DNA from: Saccharophagus degradans 2-40
Lineage (GTDB): Bacteria; Pseudomonadota; Gammaproteobacteria; Pseudomonadales; Cellvibrionaceae
Direction of reading: 5' to 3'
Assembly (NCBI RefSeq): GCF_000013665.1
Contig: NC_007912.1
Location: 3,899,501 to 3,963,500 of the forward strand
Length of the DNA stretch: 64,000 nucleotides
Shown: positions 54,821-64,000 of the stretch, in pieces
Layout: the number at the start of each line of letters is the position of its first letter
Numbering within the stretch: position 1 is the stretch's first letter
Notes under the pieces: generated by a model
What the model saw: only the letters and a program-made list of their open reading frames with translations
Databases searched by the model: none
Told to the model about the DNA's origin: nothing
Position numbers and translations under genes: made by a program

Positions 54821-57378
54821 AATTCCTCCGACAACCGGCTAACTAACTGCTGCGGCCCAATGCGGTGCTCGAAATGTTTCTCGCTAATCACAATACTTAG
54901 GTCGCCTAATAAGTTATTAAACTGTTTAAGGTGAGCAGACAATTGGGTGCGTCCTTCTTTGTGCTCTTCGCACATTACATCTAACGACGCTAAACGTATG
55001 GCGGTTTCACCTTCGAGAATTACGCGCTCGTCTGGGCTTAATTCATAGGCTTTTGCTTTGGCCTTGGGCAGGGTTGCCAACTGGCTTTTTAATTCGCTAA
55101 ATTGAAACAACAGCGAGCGCGGGTTGGCGGTATCCATCATTACCAGCTCGAGTACTTGCTTCACCCCCATGCGCGCGCGGTAGCGGCGGCGATAGCTTAT
55201 TAAACCTTCTACCGAAGTAAGCAGCGCTTGCATTAAGGTTTTTTGATCGTTTTCGCTAAGCACGGGAGTTAGTAATTGATCCATTATGCATATGGTTTGC
55301 ACACCGCGTTCTATGCGGCGGCCAATTTCCATAAACTGCCAGCCTATGCCGTGCACCATACTTTCGCGCGCTAAACCAGCTAAGGCCATAAGTGCCGTTA
55401 CAAAAGGGTCGAGCGCTTCTTCGGGGGCAGATGCCATACCGCCGCTTAAAGACTGCTCTAAATCATCGAGGCCATCGCGTATATCGTTTATTACGCGCAG
55501 TGTATCGGATGAGAGTAGCTCTTTAGATTCATCGGCACAGCGCAACATGGCATTTAAATTAAAGTGCACACTGCCAGCGCGATTGGCGTCTTTGGTTAGC
55601 GACAGTAATTCTTTATCTGGGTTGGCTTGCAATTCTGGCGAGTGAAAGCCCGGCAAGGTTGCAGTAATGGCCGATACGGTTTGCAGTAAATATTTGCGAC
55701 TGGTTTCAGAAATAATTTCTTCGCCGTTAAGCAATACAAACACGGTGCGCAGTATACGCAGCGACGCTTCTGCGCGCTCGGCGTAACGGCCCATCCAAAA
55801 TAGGTTTTCTACTACGCGGCTGGGCAGGCTCATTAGGTGTTCGTCGCCCGAGACTATTAACGTATCGCCACCTGCACTGTCGTTTTCTACGCGCTCGGGT
55901 TCGGAGGCTATTACCCAGGTATCTTTACTTTGCGAACCTGCTTGGGCAGAAATTAAAAAGCCGCCCTCTTCGGTACCCACTCGGGTTAAGCCGCCGGGCA
56001 TCAAGTAATAGGATTTTTCGAACGCCACCGCATAGCTGCGCACAATGGCCGGCCTTGGCTGTAGTTCGCCGTTAATAAAAGTAGGCAGATGGCTGGCAAT
56101 TAAGCAGGTTTGCGCCACATAGTTGGCCGGTTGTGCTTTGATGCGTTGCAGCCATTGTTCGCGATCTTTTTTGCTTAGCGTATGGGTAAGCACACTGCTG
56201 CGCCCTACGCCGCGCGAAATAGGCTTAATTACCAGCTGATCAAAATGGCTGGTGATGTACTCCATATCTTTTTTATCGCCACACCAATAGGTGGGAATAG
56301 ATTTCATACGCGGTTCGCGGCCAAGCAATGCTTTGCTTATTTGCGGCAGGTATTTAAGCAATACGGGGTTTTCTAATACGCCGGAACCCAGCGGGTTAGC
56401 AATAACCACACGGTTTGCGCGCACCACTTCTAGCAGGCCGGGCACACCCAATTGAGAATCGCCGCGCAGCTCTACGGGGTCGCAAAACCAATCGTCTACG
56501 CGCCGTAAAATCACATCTACGCGGCTTAAGCCATCGAGGGATTTCATCCACAAAAAGCCGTTGCGCACCACTAAGTCGCCGCTTTGTACCAGCGGAAACC
56601 CAAGGTAGTTAGCTAAGTAGGCGTGCTCGAAATAGGTTTCGTTATGGGCGCCGGGGGTAAGCAGCACTATGCGCGGTTGGTCGTGCGCTTCGCTCATAGA
56701 CGCCAGCTTTTGACGCAGGCGCTGGAAGAACGTGGCCAAGCGGTGCACTTGGCTATCGCGGAACAAGCTGGGCAACACCCGCGACATAACCGTGCGGTTT
56801 TCTAAGGCGTAGCCCATGCCGCTGGGGGCTTGGGTGCGATCTGCCAGTACGCACATTTCACCGTCGGCATCGCGCACCATATCGACGGCGTGCAATATAA
56901 GCTCTTGATCGCCGGGGGTAACAATACCTTGGCAAGGGCGCAAAAAGCCGTTGTGACTAAACAGCGCTTCTGGCGGAATAATGCCGTGGCGAATTAAATC
57001 GCGCGGGCCGTATATATCTTTTAATAGGGCGTTAAGTAGCTCGGCGCGCTCGAGCAAGCCAGATTCTATTTTGTTCCATTGGCCGCTGCTAATAAGTGCG
57101 GGAACAAGGTCTAGCTCCCAGGTGCGGCTTAGGCTGGCGCTATCGCCGTAAATATTATAGGTGGCGCCATCGTCGCGCAGAATACGCAGGGCCTTGGCTT
57201 GACGGTCACTTAAACCGCCTGCCCCCAATGTTTTTAGGCTTTCTAACAGGTAGTTCCAATGCTCCCGCTGCTCGCCGGTGGGCGTAAAAACCTCGTCCAC
57301 ATGCGCTTTCGCCTTGCGGTAGGCAAGGGGGATTTGCGCTGTATGAATGTTGGAAGTTTGGCTTTGAGATTGCGACAC
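54817..57378 (-). CDS. Fused circularly permuted ATP-grasp plus alpha-E protein
   Basis: 853 residues. Residues 1 to about 490 match the circularly permuted type-2 ATP-grasp family (HNGFLRPCQGI, GYALENRTVMSRVLP, LLTPGAHNETYFEHAYLA, LVIKPISRGVGRSSV, SQSKDTWVI). From about 510 the alpha-E domain follows (RVVENLFWMGRYAERAEASLRILR; HGIGWQFMEIGRRIERG). It is a fusion of the two activities encoded separately at 61926-63371 and 60984-61922; the ATP-grasp part ends at the same KDTW motif where the separate gene stops. It should form a peptide-like bond on an unknown substrate. Confidence 0.88.
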   Translation of the reverse strand: MSQSQSQTSNIHTAQIPLAYRKAKAHVDEVFTPTGEQREHWNYLLESLKTLGAGGLSDRQAKALRILRDDGATYNIYGDSASLSRTWELDLVPALISSGQWNKIESGLLERAELLNALLKDIYGPRDLIRHGIIPPEALFSHNGFLRPCQGIVTPGDQELILHAVDMVRDADGEMCVLADRTQAPSGMGYALENRTVMSRVLPSLFRDSQVHRLATFFQRLRQKLASMSEAHDQPRIVLLTPGAHNETYFEHAYLANYLGFPLVQSGDLVVRNGFLWMKSLDGLSRVDVILRRVDDWFCDPVELRGDSQLGVPGLLEVVRANRVVIANPLGSGVLENPVLLKYLPQISKALLGREPRMKSIPTYWCGDKKDMEYITSHFDQLVIKPISRGVGRSSVLTHTLSKKDREQWLQRIKAQPANYVAQTCLIASHLPTFINGELQPRPAIVRSYAVAFEKSYYLMPGGLTRVGTEEGGFLISAQAGSQSKDTWVIASEPERVENDSAGGDTLIVSGDEHLMSLPSRVVENLFWMGRYAERAEASLRILRTVFVLLNGEEIISETSRKYLLQTVSAITATLPGFHSPELQANPDKELLSLTKDANRAGSVHFNLNAMLRCADESKELLSSDTLRVINDIRDGLDDLEQSLSGGMASAPEEALDPFVTALMALAGLARESMVHGIGWQFMEIGRRIERGVQTICIMDQLLTPVLSENDQKTLMQALLTSVEGLISYRRRYRARMGVKQVLELVMMDTANPRSLLFQFSELKSQLATLPKAKAKAYELSPDERVILEGETAIRLASLDVMCEEHKEGRTQLSAHLKQFNNLLGDLSIVISEKHFEHRIGPQQLVSRLSEEL

Positions 57379-57533
57379 GTTGTCACTTACCTGCAGTAGA
57401 GGATGAATTGGGCGCTATGATATAGAGATAAAAGCACCACGGCACCCAGTAAAAAGCACTAATTTATAGCAGTAGGTGTTGGGTGCCTATAAAGATTGAG
57501 TTAATTATAGGCACCCGCAACGTAAATTGCTGG

Positions 57534-60500
57534 TTATCTAGGCTTTCGTCTTAAGTCTAAGGTGTATGGGTATTCACCTGCTGGTTCTTCTGGCGGCGGC
57601 GCCATAGGCTTAGGTAACTTACCGTGCGGGAAGAACTCGCGTACTGCGTTTAGGTCTGGGCGCGGGGTAATTGGCCCAGGGGTGTGCCCCATTTGATCGA
57701 ACCTATTTACCCTGCGCGACTCGGCTTCGAACGCGTTTACAGGGAAGGTTTCGTAAGTGCGACCGCCCGGGTGCGATACATGGTAAGTACAACCGCCAAT
57801 GGCGCGGCCATTCCATGCATCAATAATATCGAACACCAATGGTGTGTGCGTGCCCAATGTAGGGTGCAATGCCGAAGGCGGTGCCCAGGCGCGGTAGCGT
57901 ACCCCAGCAACATACTCGCCTTTTTTACCTGTGTTGCGCAGCGGCACACGGCGACCGTTACAAGCAACCACATGCCGCCCCTCAGTTAAGCCTGTAAGTT
58001 TTACCTGTAAGCGCTCTACCGACGAGTCGACGTAGCGCGCAGTACCCGAGCTGCCTATCTCTTCGCCCAGCACATGCCAAGGCTCTACGGCCCAGCACAG
58101 CTCCAATTCGATATCGTCTACTTCTACCCGACCGTAATGGGGGAAGCGGAATTCTTGGAACGGCAACAACCACTCTTCGCGGAACGGAAAACCGTGGTCG
58201 TTTAGGTCTTTAACCACATCTTTTACGTCGGCCCACACGTGGTGAGGCAACATAAATTTATCGTGTAGCAACGTACCCCAGCGCACCAGCGGTTGCTTGT
58301 AAGGGTTTTGCCAAAAACGCGCGGTTAAGGCGCGAATTAACAACATTTGTACCAGCGACATTTGATAGTGCGGCGGCATTTCAAAACCGCGGAACTCCAA
58401 TATGCCCAGCCGCCCTGTGGGTGAATCTGGCGAGTAGAGTTTGTCTATACAAAATTCTGCCCGGTGCGTGTTGCCGGTAATGTCTATTAGCAGGTTGCGC
58501 ATTAGTCGATCGACTAGCCACGGTTCGTTGACAAAACCATCTGGCATTTGCTCGAAAGCTATTTCCATTTCGTAAAGCATTTCGTCGCGGCCTTCGTCGG
58601 CGCGCGGCGCCTGACTGGTTGGCCCCACAAACCCACCAGAGAACAAATACGACAAGCTGGGGTGGTGCTGCCAATAGGTCACAAAGCTGCGCAGTAAATC
58701 TGGCCTGCGCAAAAATGGGCTATCGGCGGGCGTGGCCGCACCTAGGGTTACGTGGTTGCCGCCGCCGGTACCGGAGTGACGACCATCTAACATAAACTTC
58801 TCGGTGCCTAAACGCGACTCGCGTGCGGCTTTATATAGCTCGGAAGTAGTGGCGACTATTTCATCCCAGTTGTTCGCTGGGTGAATGTTGACTTCTATTA
58901 CACCTGGGTCTGGTGTAACCAATAATTTAACAAGGCGCGAATCGCGCGGTGGCTCGTAGCCTTCAATAATTACCGGCACATCCATTTCTTTGGCTACGGC
59001 TTCTATGGCCGCAATAAGCGCTACATAATCATCCAATAGCGGAATGGGCGGAATAAATAAATGCAGTTTGCCCTTGCGGCTTTCTACACATAACGCGGTG
59101 CGCACAACGGGTACGGTTTGCGTTTGTTTTGCGTTTGGTTCTTTTACCGGCTCGGCCACTTGCGGCTGAATTTTTTCTGCGCCTTGTAGCAATTCGCTGT
59201 GCGGAGCCAACGACTGGCGTTGCTCGAACGGATCGGGTTTTACATCGAGTTCTTTTTCTTCTTCGAGCGGTAGCGACCCCAATGGCAAACGCAGCCCCAT
59301 GGGGGAGTCACCTGGAATAAGCACAATGCGCTCGCGTCGCATTGGCCATTTGCTACTTATCCAATTGTTGGCTAAGTCTTTGGCTAGGGGCAGTACAAAA
59401 CCTGTGGGTTTATCTATGCCCTTTTCAAGTAAATGCACTAAGCGTTTACGGCTTAAATCGTTGCGCATTACCGAGTTGCACAGTTTATCTATGTTGTTGG
59501 GCAGCGAGCGTTCTTCTAGCAGGTAATGCAAACCATCTTCATAGGCGGGTTGGGCAAAGTCTTTTTCCAGGCCCAGTTTGGCAGCCAGTTTGCGTGCAAA
59601 TTTGGTGCTGGTAGTTAAACCGTGGCCGTAGTCTTTATCTACTCGCGCTAGGAGTTTGTGATCGGCCCACAGTGGCTCGTTATCTTTACGCCAAAATAAA
59701 CCCAGCGCCCAGCGCGGAATTTCTTCGCCCGGGTACCACTTACCTTGACCGTAATGCAGTAAGCCGTGCGGGGCAAAGTGATCGCGCAGTTTTAACAGTA
59801 GGGTTTTCGCTAAGCGCAGCTTATCTTCGCCTAGGGCGGCGGTGTTCCACTGTGCCGATTCCATATCGTCTATAGAAACAAACGTTGGCTCGCCACCCAT
59901 GGTAAGGCGCACATCACCGGCTTCTAATTTGCTATCTACAAATTTACCTAGAGCAAGTACTTCTTGCCACTGCTGCTCGGTGTAAGGTTTGGTTACGCGC
60001 GGGTCTTCGTGGATGCGCGCGACGGTATTTAAAAAGTCGAATTCTACTTCGCACTTATCGGTAAAGCCGGCAATGGGTGCGGCAGAACTTGGGTCTGGCG
60101 TACACGCAAGTGGGATATGGCCTTCGCTGGCAAACAAGCCCGAGGTTGGGTCTAGCCCTACCCAGCCTGCACCGGGTAAAAATACTTCGCACCACGCGTG
60201 TAAGTCAGTGAAATCTTCTTCTGCGCCCGAGGGGCCATCTAATGATTTTTCGTCGGCTTTTAACTGCACCAAATAACCCGACGCAAAGCGCGCAGCTACG
60301 CCCAAGTGGCGGAACAACTGCACCAGTAACCACGCCGAGTCGCGACAGGAACCCAGCTTTTTCTCTAGGGTTTCTTCTGGCGTTTGCACACCCGGCTCTA
60401 GGCGGATGGTGTAATCCACTATTTTTTGAATGCTTTGGTTAAGCTCTACTAAAAAGTCGTTGGTGGGCCTAGATTTAAGCGATACACCTTTTACTAGCTC

Positions 60501-60884
60501 TGCAAACTTGGGGCCGTAATCTTTGGCTTCTAGGTAGGGCAGCAACTCTTTCTTTTGTTGATCTTCGTATTCAAACGGAAATTTTTCGGCATACTCTTCT
60601 AGGAAGAAATCGAACGGGTTGATTACCGTCATATCGGCAATAACTTCTACTTCTACCGAAAACTCTTTGGTTTTATCGGGGAACACCAACCGCGCAAGGT
60701 AGTTGCCAAAGGCGTCTTGCTGCCAGTTTATAAAATGCGTTTCGGGTTTTACTTTAAGGCTGTAGCTGGTAATAGGCGTACGGCTATGGGGCGCGGGGCG
60801 CAAGCGCACGACATGGGGCGACAGGTTAACCATGCGGTCGAATTTATAATACGTGTTGTGCTGTAAAGCGACACGGATAGTCAT
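57534..60884 (-). CDS. Transglutaminase-like protein with DUF2126
   Basis: 1116 residues from the ATG at 60884 (MTIRVALQHNTYYKFDR; AGGTG upstream; a longer frame begins at 60929). Residues 1-260 form the transglutaminase-like part with C180 (LGSCRDSAWLL), H229 (DLHAWCEVF) and D245 (GLDPTSG). The large C-terminal DUF2126 region holds conserved blocks such as LTMGGEPTFVS, GQGKWYPGEEIPRWALG and HVTLGAATPADSPFLRRPDLL. DUF2126 has been suggested to have an amidoligase-like role, but no activity is established. Central gene of the cluster. Confidence 0.88.
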   Translation of the reverse strand: MTIRVALQHNTYYKFDRMVNLSPHVVRLRPAPHSRTPITSYSLKVKPETHFINWQQDAFGNYLARLVFPDKTKEFSVEVEVIADMTVINPFDFFLEEYAEKFPFEYEDQQKKELLPYLEAKDYGPKFAELVKGVSLKSRPTNDFLVELNQSIQKIVDYTIRLEPGVQTPEETLEKKLGSCRDSAWLLVQLFRHLGVAARFASGYLVQLKADEKSLDGPSGAEEDFTDLHAWCEVFLPGAGWVGLDPTSGLFASEGHIPLACTPDPSSAAPIAGFTDKCEVEFDFLNTVARIHEDPRVTKPYTEQQWQEVLALGKFVDSKLEAGDVRLTMGGEPTFVSIDDMESAQWNTAALGEDKLRLAKTLLLKLRDHFAPHGLLHYGQGKWYPGEEIPRWALGLFWRKDNEPLWADHKLLARVDKDYGHGLTTSTKFARKLAAKLGLEKDFAQPAYEDGLHYLLEERSLPNNIDKLCNSVMRNDLSRKRLVHLLEKGIDKPTGFVLPLAKDLANNWISSKWPMRRERIVLIPGDSPMGLRLPLGSLPLEEEKELDVKPDPFEQRQSLAPHSELLQGAEKIQPQVAEPVKEPNAKQTQTVPVVRTALCVESRKGKLHLFIPPIPLLDDYVALIAAIEAVAKEMDVPVIIEGYEPPRDSRLVKLLVTPDPGVIEVNIHPANNWDEIVATTSELYKAARESRLGTEKFMLDGRHSGTGGGNHVTLGAATPADSPFLRRPDLLRSFVTYWQHHPSLSYLFSGGFVGPTSQAPRADEGRDEMLYEMEIAFEQMPDGFVNEPWLVDRLMRNLLIDITGNTHRAEFCIDKLYSPDSPTGRLGILEFRGFEMPPHYQMSLVQMLLIRALTARFWQNPYKQPLVRWGTLLHDKFMLPHHVWADVKDVVKDLNDHGFPFREEWLLPFQEFRFPHYGRVEVDDIELELCWAVEPWHVLGEEIGSSGTARYVDSSVERLQVKLTGLTEGRHVVACNGRRVPLRNTGKKGEYVAGVRYRAWAPPSALHPTLGTHTPLVFDIIDAWNGRAIGGCTYHVSHPGGRTYETFPVNAFEAESRRVNRFDQMGHTPGPITPRPDLNAVREFFPHGKLPKPMAPPPEEPAGEYPYTLDLRRKPR

Positions 60885-60983
60885 ACATACACCTAAGAGC
60901 GTTAACGAGAGTAGAAATAGCCCGCACACTTGGCGTGCGGGCGAAATGGGTATTAATGGGTAAAGCTAATAAAGCCGAGCAAA

Positions 60984-61922
60984 TTAAATGGTTGGAAACC
61001 ACCGGTTGGCAATTATCGAATGGATTGTTGCCAGTTTTAACTGCAGTTCATTCAGGTAATCGCGCAGGGGCATGCCCAGCTCATCGTAATTTACATCTTC
61101 AAATACTGTGGCCTGTAATTCTTGCAAAGATGTGACCACTGGCCGCGATCGCGGTAATTTTGCAGCAGAATCTGCAATTGCCGCTAAGCAGTGATGAATA
61201 GAACGCGGAAATGCTGGGTCTTCTAGCAGGTAATTAAGTACTGCTTCGCCCTTAACCGAGGTTCTTACTGTGCGGCGGTAGCTTTGATCGGCACCGGCAG
61301 AGCGCAATACGTTGCCCCAAATAATTTGGCGGCTGTTCACTACTGTGTCGTCTTCCTCTAGCGATAACACCGCCGCTACACCAGCATCAACTATGCGAGT
61401 AGTCATATCGGCACGCTCTAGGTTTCTGCCTAAGCGCAAGAAATACCATGCGGCGTCGTGTGGCATGGTGCCGTATAGCAAACCTAAAATTTGTTGGCAG
61501 CCTTTTACTACGCCATCTAGAAACTGGTGACGCTTAGAGCGGTTGATGCCCTGCTGTAAGTTTTCTTGCACATACAGGCTTAGCTCGTTGGTTAGCTCCC
61601 AGGTTTCTTCTGGCACAACATCGCGGGTGGTGCGTACGTTTTCACGAATTAGCGCCAGCGACGACACAATCGAAGAAGGGTTAGATTCGTCGCCCACCAA
61701 AAACTTAATAACGTTGCGCTCGTCGTGCACTTTGTAGCGATCTTCAAAATCTATTTGTTGGCTATTTAGGGTAATAAGGTTGTACCAACTTAGGTCGACG
61801 TTGCGCGGCAAGTCGAACAGTAGGTTGTCGTATACCTGAATTAAACGCGCGGTGTTTTCTGCACGCTCTAGGTAGCGCGCTGTCCAATACACCCTTTCTG
61901 CTACTTTAGATAGCATTGTCAT
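60984..61922 (-). CDS. Alpha-E domain protein (DUF403)
   Basis: 312 residues, mostly helical, with the alpha-E signature VAERVYWTARYLERAENTARLIQVYD near the N-terminus and MPHDAAWYFLRLGRNLERADM in the middle. Alpha-E proteins always travel with circularly permuted ATP-grasp enzymes and transglutaminases; their role is unknown. The start codon is 3 nt after the stop of the ATP-grasp gene. Confidence 0.9.
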   Translation of the reverse strand: MTMLSKVAERVYWTARYLERAENTARLIQVYDNLLFDLPRNVDLSWYNLITLNSQQIDFEDRYKVHDERNVIKFLVGDESNPSSIVSSLALIRENVRTTRDVVPEETWELTNELSLYVQENLQQGINRSKRHQFLDGVVKGCQQILGLLYGTMPHDAAWYFLRLGRNLERADMTTRIVDAGVAAVLSLEEDDTVVNSRQIIWGNVLRSAGADQSYRRTVRTSVKGEAVLNYLLEDPAFPRSIHHCLAAIADSAAKLPRSRPVVTSLQELQATVFEDVNYDELGMPLRDYLNELQLKLATIHSIIANRWFPTI

Positions 61923-61925
61923 GTG

Positions 61926-63371
61926 TTACTCCTCCACTATCCAAGTATCTTTACTACCACCGCCCTGCGACGAGTTAACCACCAGTGAACCTTTGCGCAT
62001 TGCCACGCGGGTTAAGCCGCCTTTGGTAACGTAGGTATCTTTAGATTGCAAAATGAAGGGGCGCAAATCTAAGTGGCGCGGCTCTAGGTCGCCTTTGCCA
62101 ACAATGGTTGGTGCAGTAGAAAGATTAAGCGTTGGCTGCGCAATATAGTTGCGCGGGTTAGCTTTTATAAGCTCGGCAAACATGGCCTGATCTTTTTTAG
62201 TGGAGTGCGGCCCCACCAGCATACCGTAACCGCCAGATTCATTTGCGGGTTTAACCACTAGCTTGTCTAAGTTGGCCAATACATATTCGCGCTGCTTATC
62301 GTCGTAGCACAAAAAGGTTTCTACGTTAGGTAGTATTGGGTCTTGGTCGAGGTAGTATTTGATAATGTCTGGCACGTAAGCATACACCACTTTGTCGTCT
62401 GCCACACCGGCACCGGGTGCATTAGCTAAGGCCACATTGCCTTTGCGCCACGCGCGCATTAAACCGGCAACGCCGAGCACAGAAGTTTTATCAAACACTT
62501 CGGGGTCGAGGAAGAGATCGTCGATACGGCGGTAAATCACATCTACTCGCTCTAGCCCAGAGATGGTTTTCATGTATACGATATCGTCGCTTTGCACCAC
62601 CAAGTCGCTGCCTTCTACTAGCTCAACACCCATTTGTTGGGCCAAATAAGCATGCTCGAAGTAGGCGGAGTTAAAAATGCCGGGGGTAAGCACCACAATG
62701 ACGGGCTTTTTAATTCGCCGTGGCGAAAGCGCAACCAGGGTATCGAATAGGCGTGCGGGGTAGTCATCCACACGGGCGATATCAATTTTTTCAAATAGCT
62801 CTGGCAATACGCGCTTGGTAATAGCGCGGTTTTCTAGCATATACGACACGCCAGACGGTACGCGCAGGTTGTCTTCTAATACGTAGAATTCGCCATCGTC
62901 GGCACGCACTAAATCGGTACCGCAAATATGTGCCCATACGCCGTGCGCTGGGTTCATGCCTTCGCATTCTTTGCGGTAGTTTTTAGATTGTTTGAGAATA
63001 AATTCGGGGATGATGCCGTCTTTGATAATTTTTTGGTCGTGGTAGAGGTCATCGATAAACAGGTTAAGCGCCTGTAAGCGCTGCTTTAAACCCGCTTCGG
63101 CTCGTTCCCACTGCTTAGATGAAATAACACGAGGAATAATATCGAATGGCCAGGCGCGATCGATGTTGCCACCTTCGGTATATACCGTAAACGACACGCC
63201 CATCTCTTTGATGGTACTTTCTGCCGATTGTTTGCGCGATGCGATATCTTCTTCGCTTAGTGACCGCATTAACGACACAAGCTTTTTAGCTTGCTTGCGC
63301 GCATTGCCATTAGAATTAATCAGCTCGTCATAAAATTTATCTGACGAGTAGGTACTCCAATCTATTGCCAT
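61926..63371 (-). CDS. Circularly permuted type-2 ATP-grasp protein
   Basis: 481 residues. Family blocks appear in order: RVISSKQWERAEAGLKQRLQ, GVWAHICGTDLVRADDGEFYVLEDN, SGVSYMLENRAITKRVLPE, VVLTPGIFNSAYFEHAYLAQ, DKLVVKPANESGGYGMLVGP and GGGSKDTWIVEE at the end. ATP-grasp ligases join carboxylates to amines through acyl phosphates. It is the first gene of the five-gene minus-strand cluster ending at 53942. Confidence 0.9.
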   Translation of the reverse strand: MAIDWSTYSSDKFYDELINSNGNARKQAKKLVSLMRSLSEEDIASRKQSAESTIKEMGVSFTVYTEGGNIDRAWPFDIIPRVISSKQWERAEAGLKQRLQALNLFIDDLYHDQKIIKDGIIPEFILKQSKNYRKECEGMNPAHGVWAHICGTDLVRADDGEFYVLEDNLRVPSGVSYMLENRAITKRVLPELFEKIDIARVDDYPARLFDTLVALSPRRIKKPVIVVLTPGIFNSAYFEHAYLAQQMGVELVEGSDLVVQSDDIVYMKTISGLERVDVIYRRIDDLFLDPEVFDKTSVLGVAGLMRAWRKGNVALANAPGAGVADDKVVYAYVPDIIKYYLDQDPILPNVETFLCYDDKQREYVLANLDKLVVKPANESGGYGMLVGPHSTKKDQAMFAELIKANPRNYIAQPTLNLSTAPTIVGKGDLEPRHLDLRPFILQSKDTYVTKGGLTRVAMRKGSLVVNSSQGGGSKDTWIVEE

Positions 63372-63863
63372 TCCGTATACCCGCTAACTTATTGAAGAGG
63401 CTTTATACCAACTTAACAGGGAAATAACCTGTGTGGCATTGAATTATCTTTTATTGGGAACATCACGCACCAACGTTTGGAATGTGAACCTGTTAACCTG
63501 CAGGATTCACGCCTACTTCATTACATTGATAAGTAAATTGTTACCAGTTATTACCAATTCGGTACAAAAGCCTCACCGCACGCCGAATTGGCTGGTTTAG
63601 GCGGAACAATACAGGCAAGAATAGGCGCCAGCAAGCCAAACACGTTAACATTTAACAGTACGATACTGTTTGCACGATCATGGCACAGTCTACGCGAATG
63701 TAAAGGGGGGAAGGCCTGAAACCGCCTTAAAGCAGTGCACACAAGCAGACTTGTGCTCAGCTACGGAACACAATAATGCCATGCCACACTAAAAGCGTGT
63801 GGTATGGCACATGGCGCTTTACTGAGTGAGTTAGGCGCTGCGCCTTTATACACTGCGACTCAC
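63372..63863. other. Intergenic region with strong hairpin
   Basis: ATGCCATGCCACAC/GTGTGGTATGGCA (63776-63809, one G-T pair, loop TAAAAGC) is probably the terminator or an attenuator between cheB and the ATP-grasp cluster. No believable gene was seen in the rest. Confidence 0.55.
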
Positions 63864-64000
63864 TTATTTCAACGCGTGCTTAATTATATTTGCAGCTACT
63901 TTGTTTAACGGAAGCACTTCTGCTGCCGCATCCAATTTCACTGCAGCGCCGGGCATCCCCCAAACAATAGAGGTGGCTTCATCCTGCGCAATTGTGTGAC
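63864..64000 (-). CDS. cheB: CheB protein-glutamate methylesterase, C-terminal end only
   Basis: The last 44 codons of a gene entering from the right: [20 protein letters not shown] then [20 protein letters not shown], ending ALK and TAA. This is the conserved C-terminal part of the CheB methylesterase domain, which removes methyl groups from chemoreceptors. It suggests a chemotaxis cluster beyond the window. Confidence 0.85.
   Translation of the reverse strand, partial: HTIAQDEATSIVWGMPGAAVKLDAAAEVLPLNKVAANIIKHALK

Noticed and set aside
57684-60442. Plus-strand frames opposite the DUF2126 gene
   Set aside because: Antisense shadows of a highly conserved coding frame in GC-richer DNA.
63551-63742. 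Minus-strand 63-codon frame before the ATP-grasp cluster
   Set aside because: No ribosome-binding site, family or composition typical of a gene; lies in a promoter-sized gap.

Overview
The window looks like chromosomal DNA of a marine, plant-polysaccharide-degrading gammaproteobacterium of the Cellvibrio/Saccharophagus/Teredinibacter type. This is inferred from a secreted GH11-CBM60-CBM60-CE4-CBM10 xylanase with poly-serine linkers, a rhamnogalacturonan-acetylesterase-like lipoprotein, and a TonB receptor / flavin halogenase / SapC locus typical of carbohydrate scavenging. No rRNA, tRNA or CRISPR array was recognised.

Layout. 1-9.9 kb: a membrane PH-domain protein (cut by the window edge), tcdA, a murein-peptidase-like protein, the TonB receptor-halogenase-SapC locus, a TatD nuclease and a lipoprotein. 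9.9-16.9 kb: an ilvE-like/phzF pair divergent from a MocR regulator with repeated operator-like motifs between them, a PhyH dioxygenase and the five-module xylanase. 17-24 kb: mostly minus-strand housekeeping and stress genes (L,D-transpeptidase, MDR oxidoreductase, DUF1289, TMEM175-like channel, Nudix, tautomerase, OmdA/YdeI-like, DUF1428, VOC, MarC). 24.2-29.75 kb: a rearranged region in which about 1.12 kb, carrying a DUF4124 gene and its upstream DNA, is duplicated. The copies lie either side of a 562-residue exported protein and a REP-associated tyrosine transposase; the second copy is truncated and bracketed by 123-bp repeats.

29.8-44.5 kb: a gene-cassette array with 20 attC sites and all genes on the minus strand, but no integron integrase gene in the window (a CALIN-like array). 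One attC is interrupted by an IS110/IS1111-family element whose transposase is followed by a structured non-coding segment, a candidate bridge/seek RNA. Cassette products include a membrane-anchored lipoyl domain, a DUF4145 zinc-ribbon protein, a three-gene unit (RNase-H-like protein, Ser/Thr kinase, 57-residue protein), an R-S-E ADP-ribosyltransferase-like protein, a PIN-like protein, DUF4375, a stand-alone EF-G domain-IV-like protein, GNAT, SIMPL, SUKH and several small membrane proteins or lipoproteins. Three cassettes are related and essentially gene-less.

45-64 kb: a serine protease/FHA pair, a CE12-like esterase, an RND efflux pair, then a minus-strand cluster with two ATP-grasp/alpha-E sets (one as separate genes, one fused) and two transglutaminase-like proteins, a widely conserved but biochemically unresolved peptide-modification type locus. 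The last bases are the C-terminus of CheB.

The most promising undescribed material is in the cassette array: the kinase triad, the ART-like effector, the tethered lipoyl domain, the EF-G-IV mimic and the repeated gene-less cassettes.
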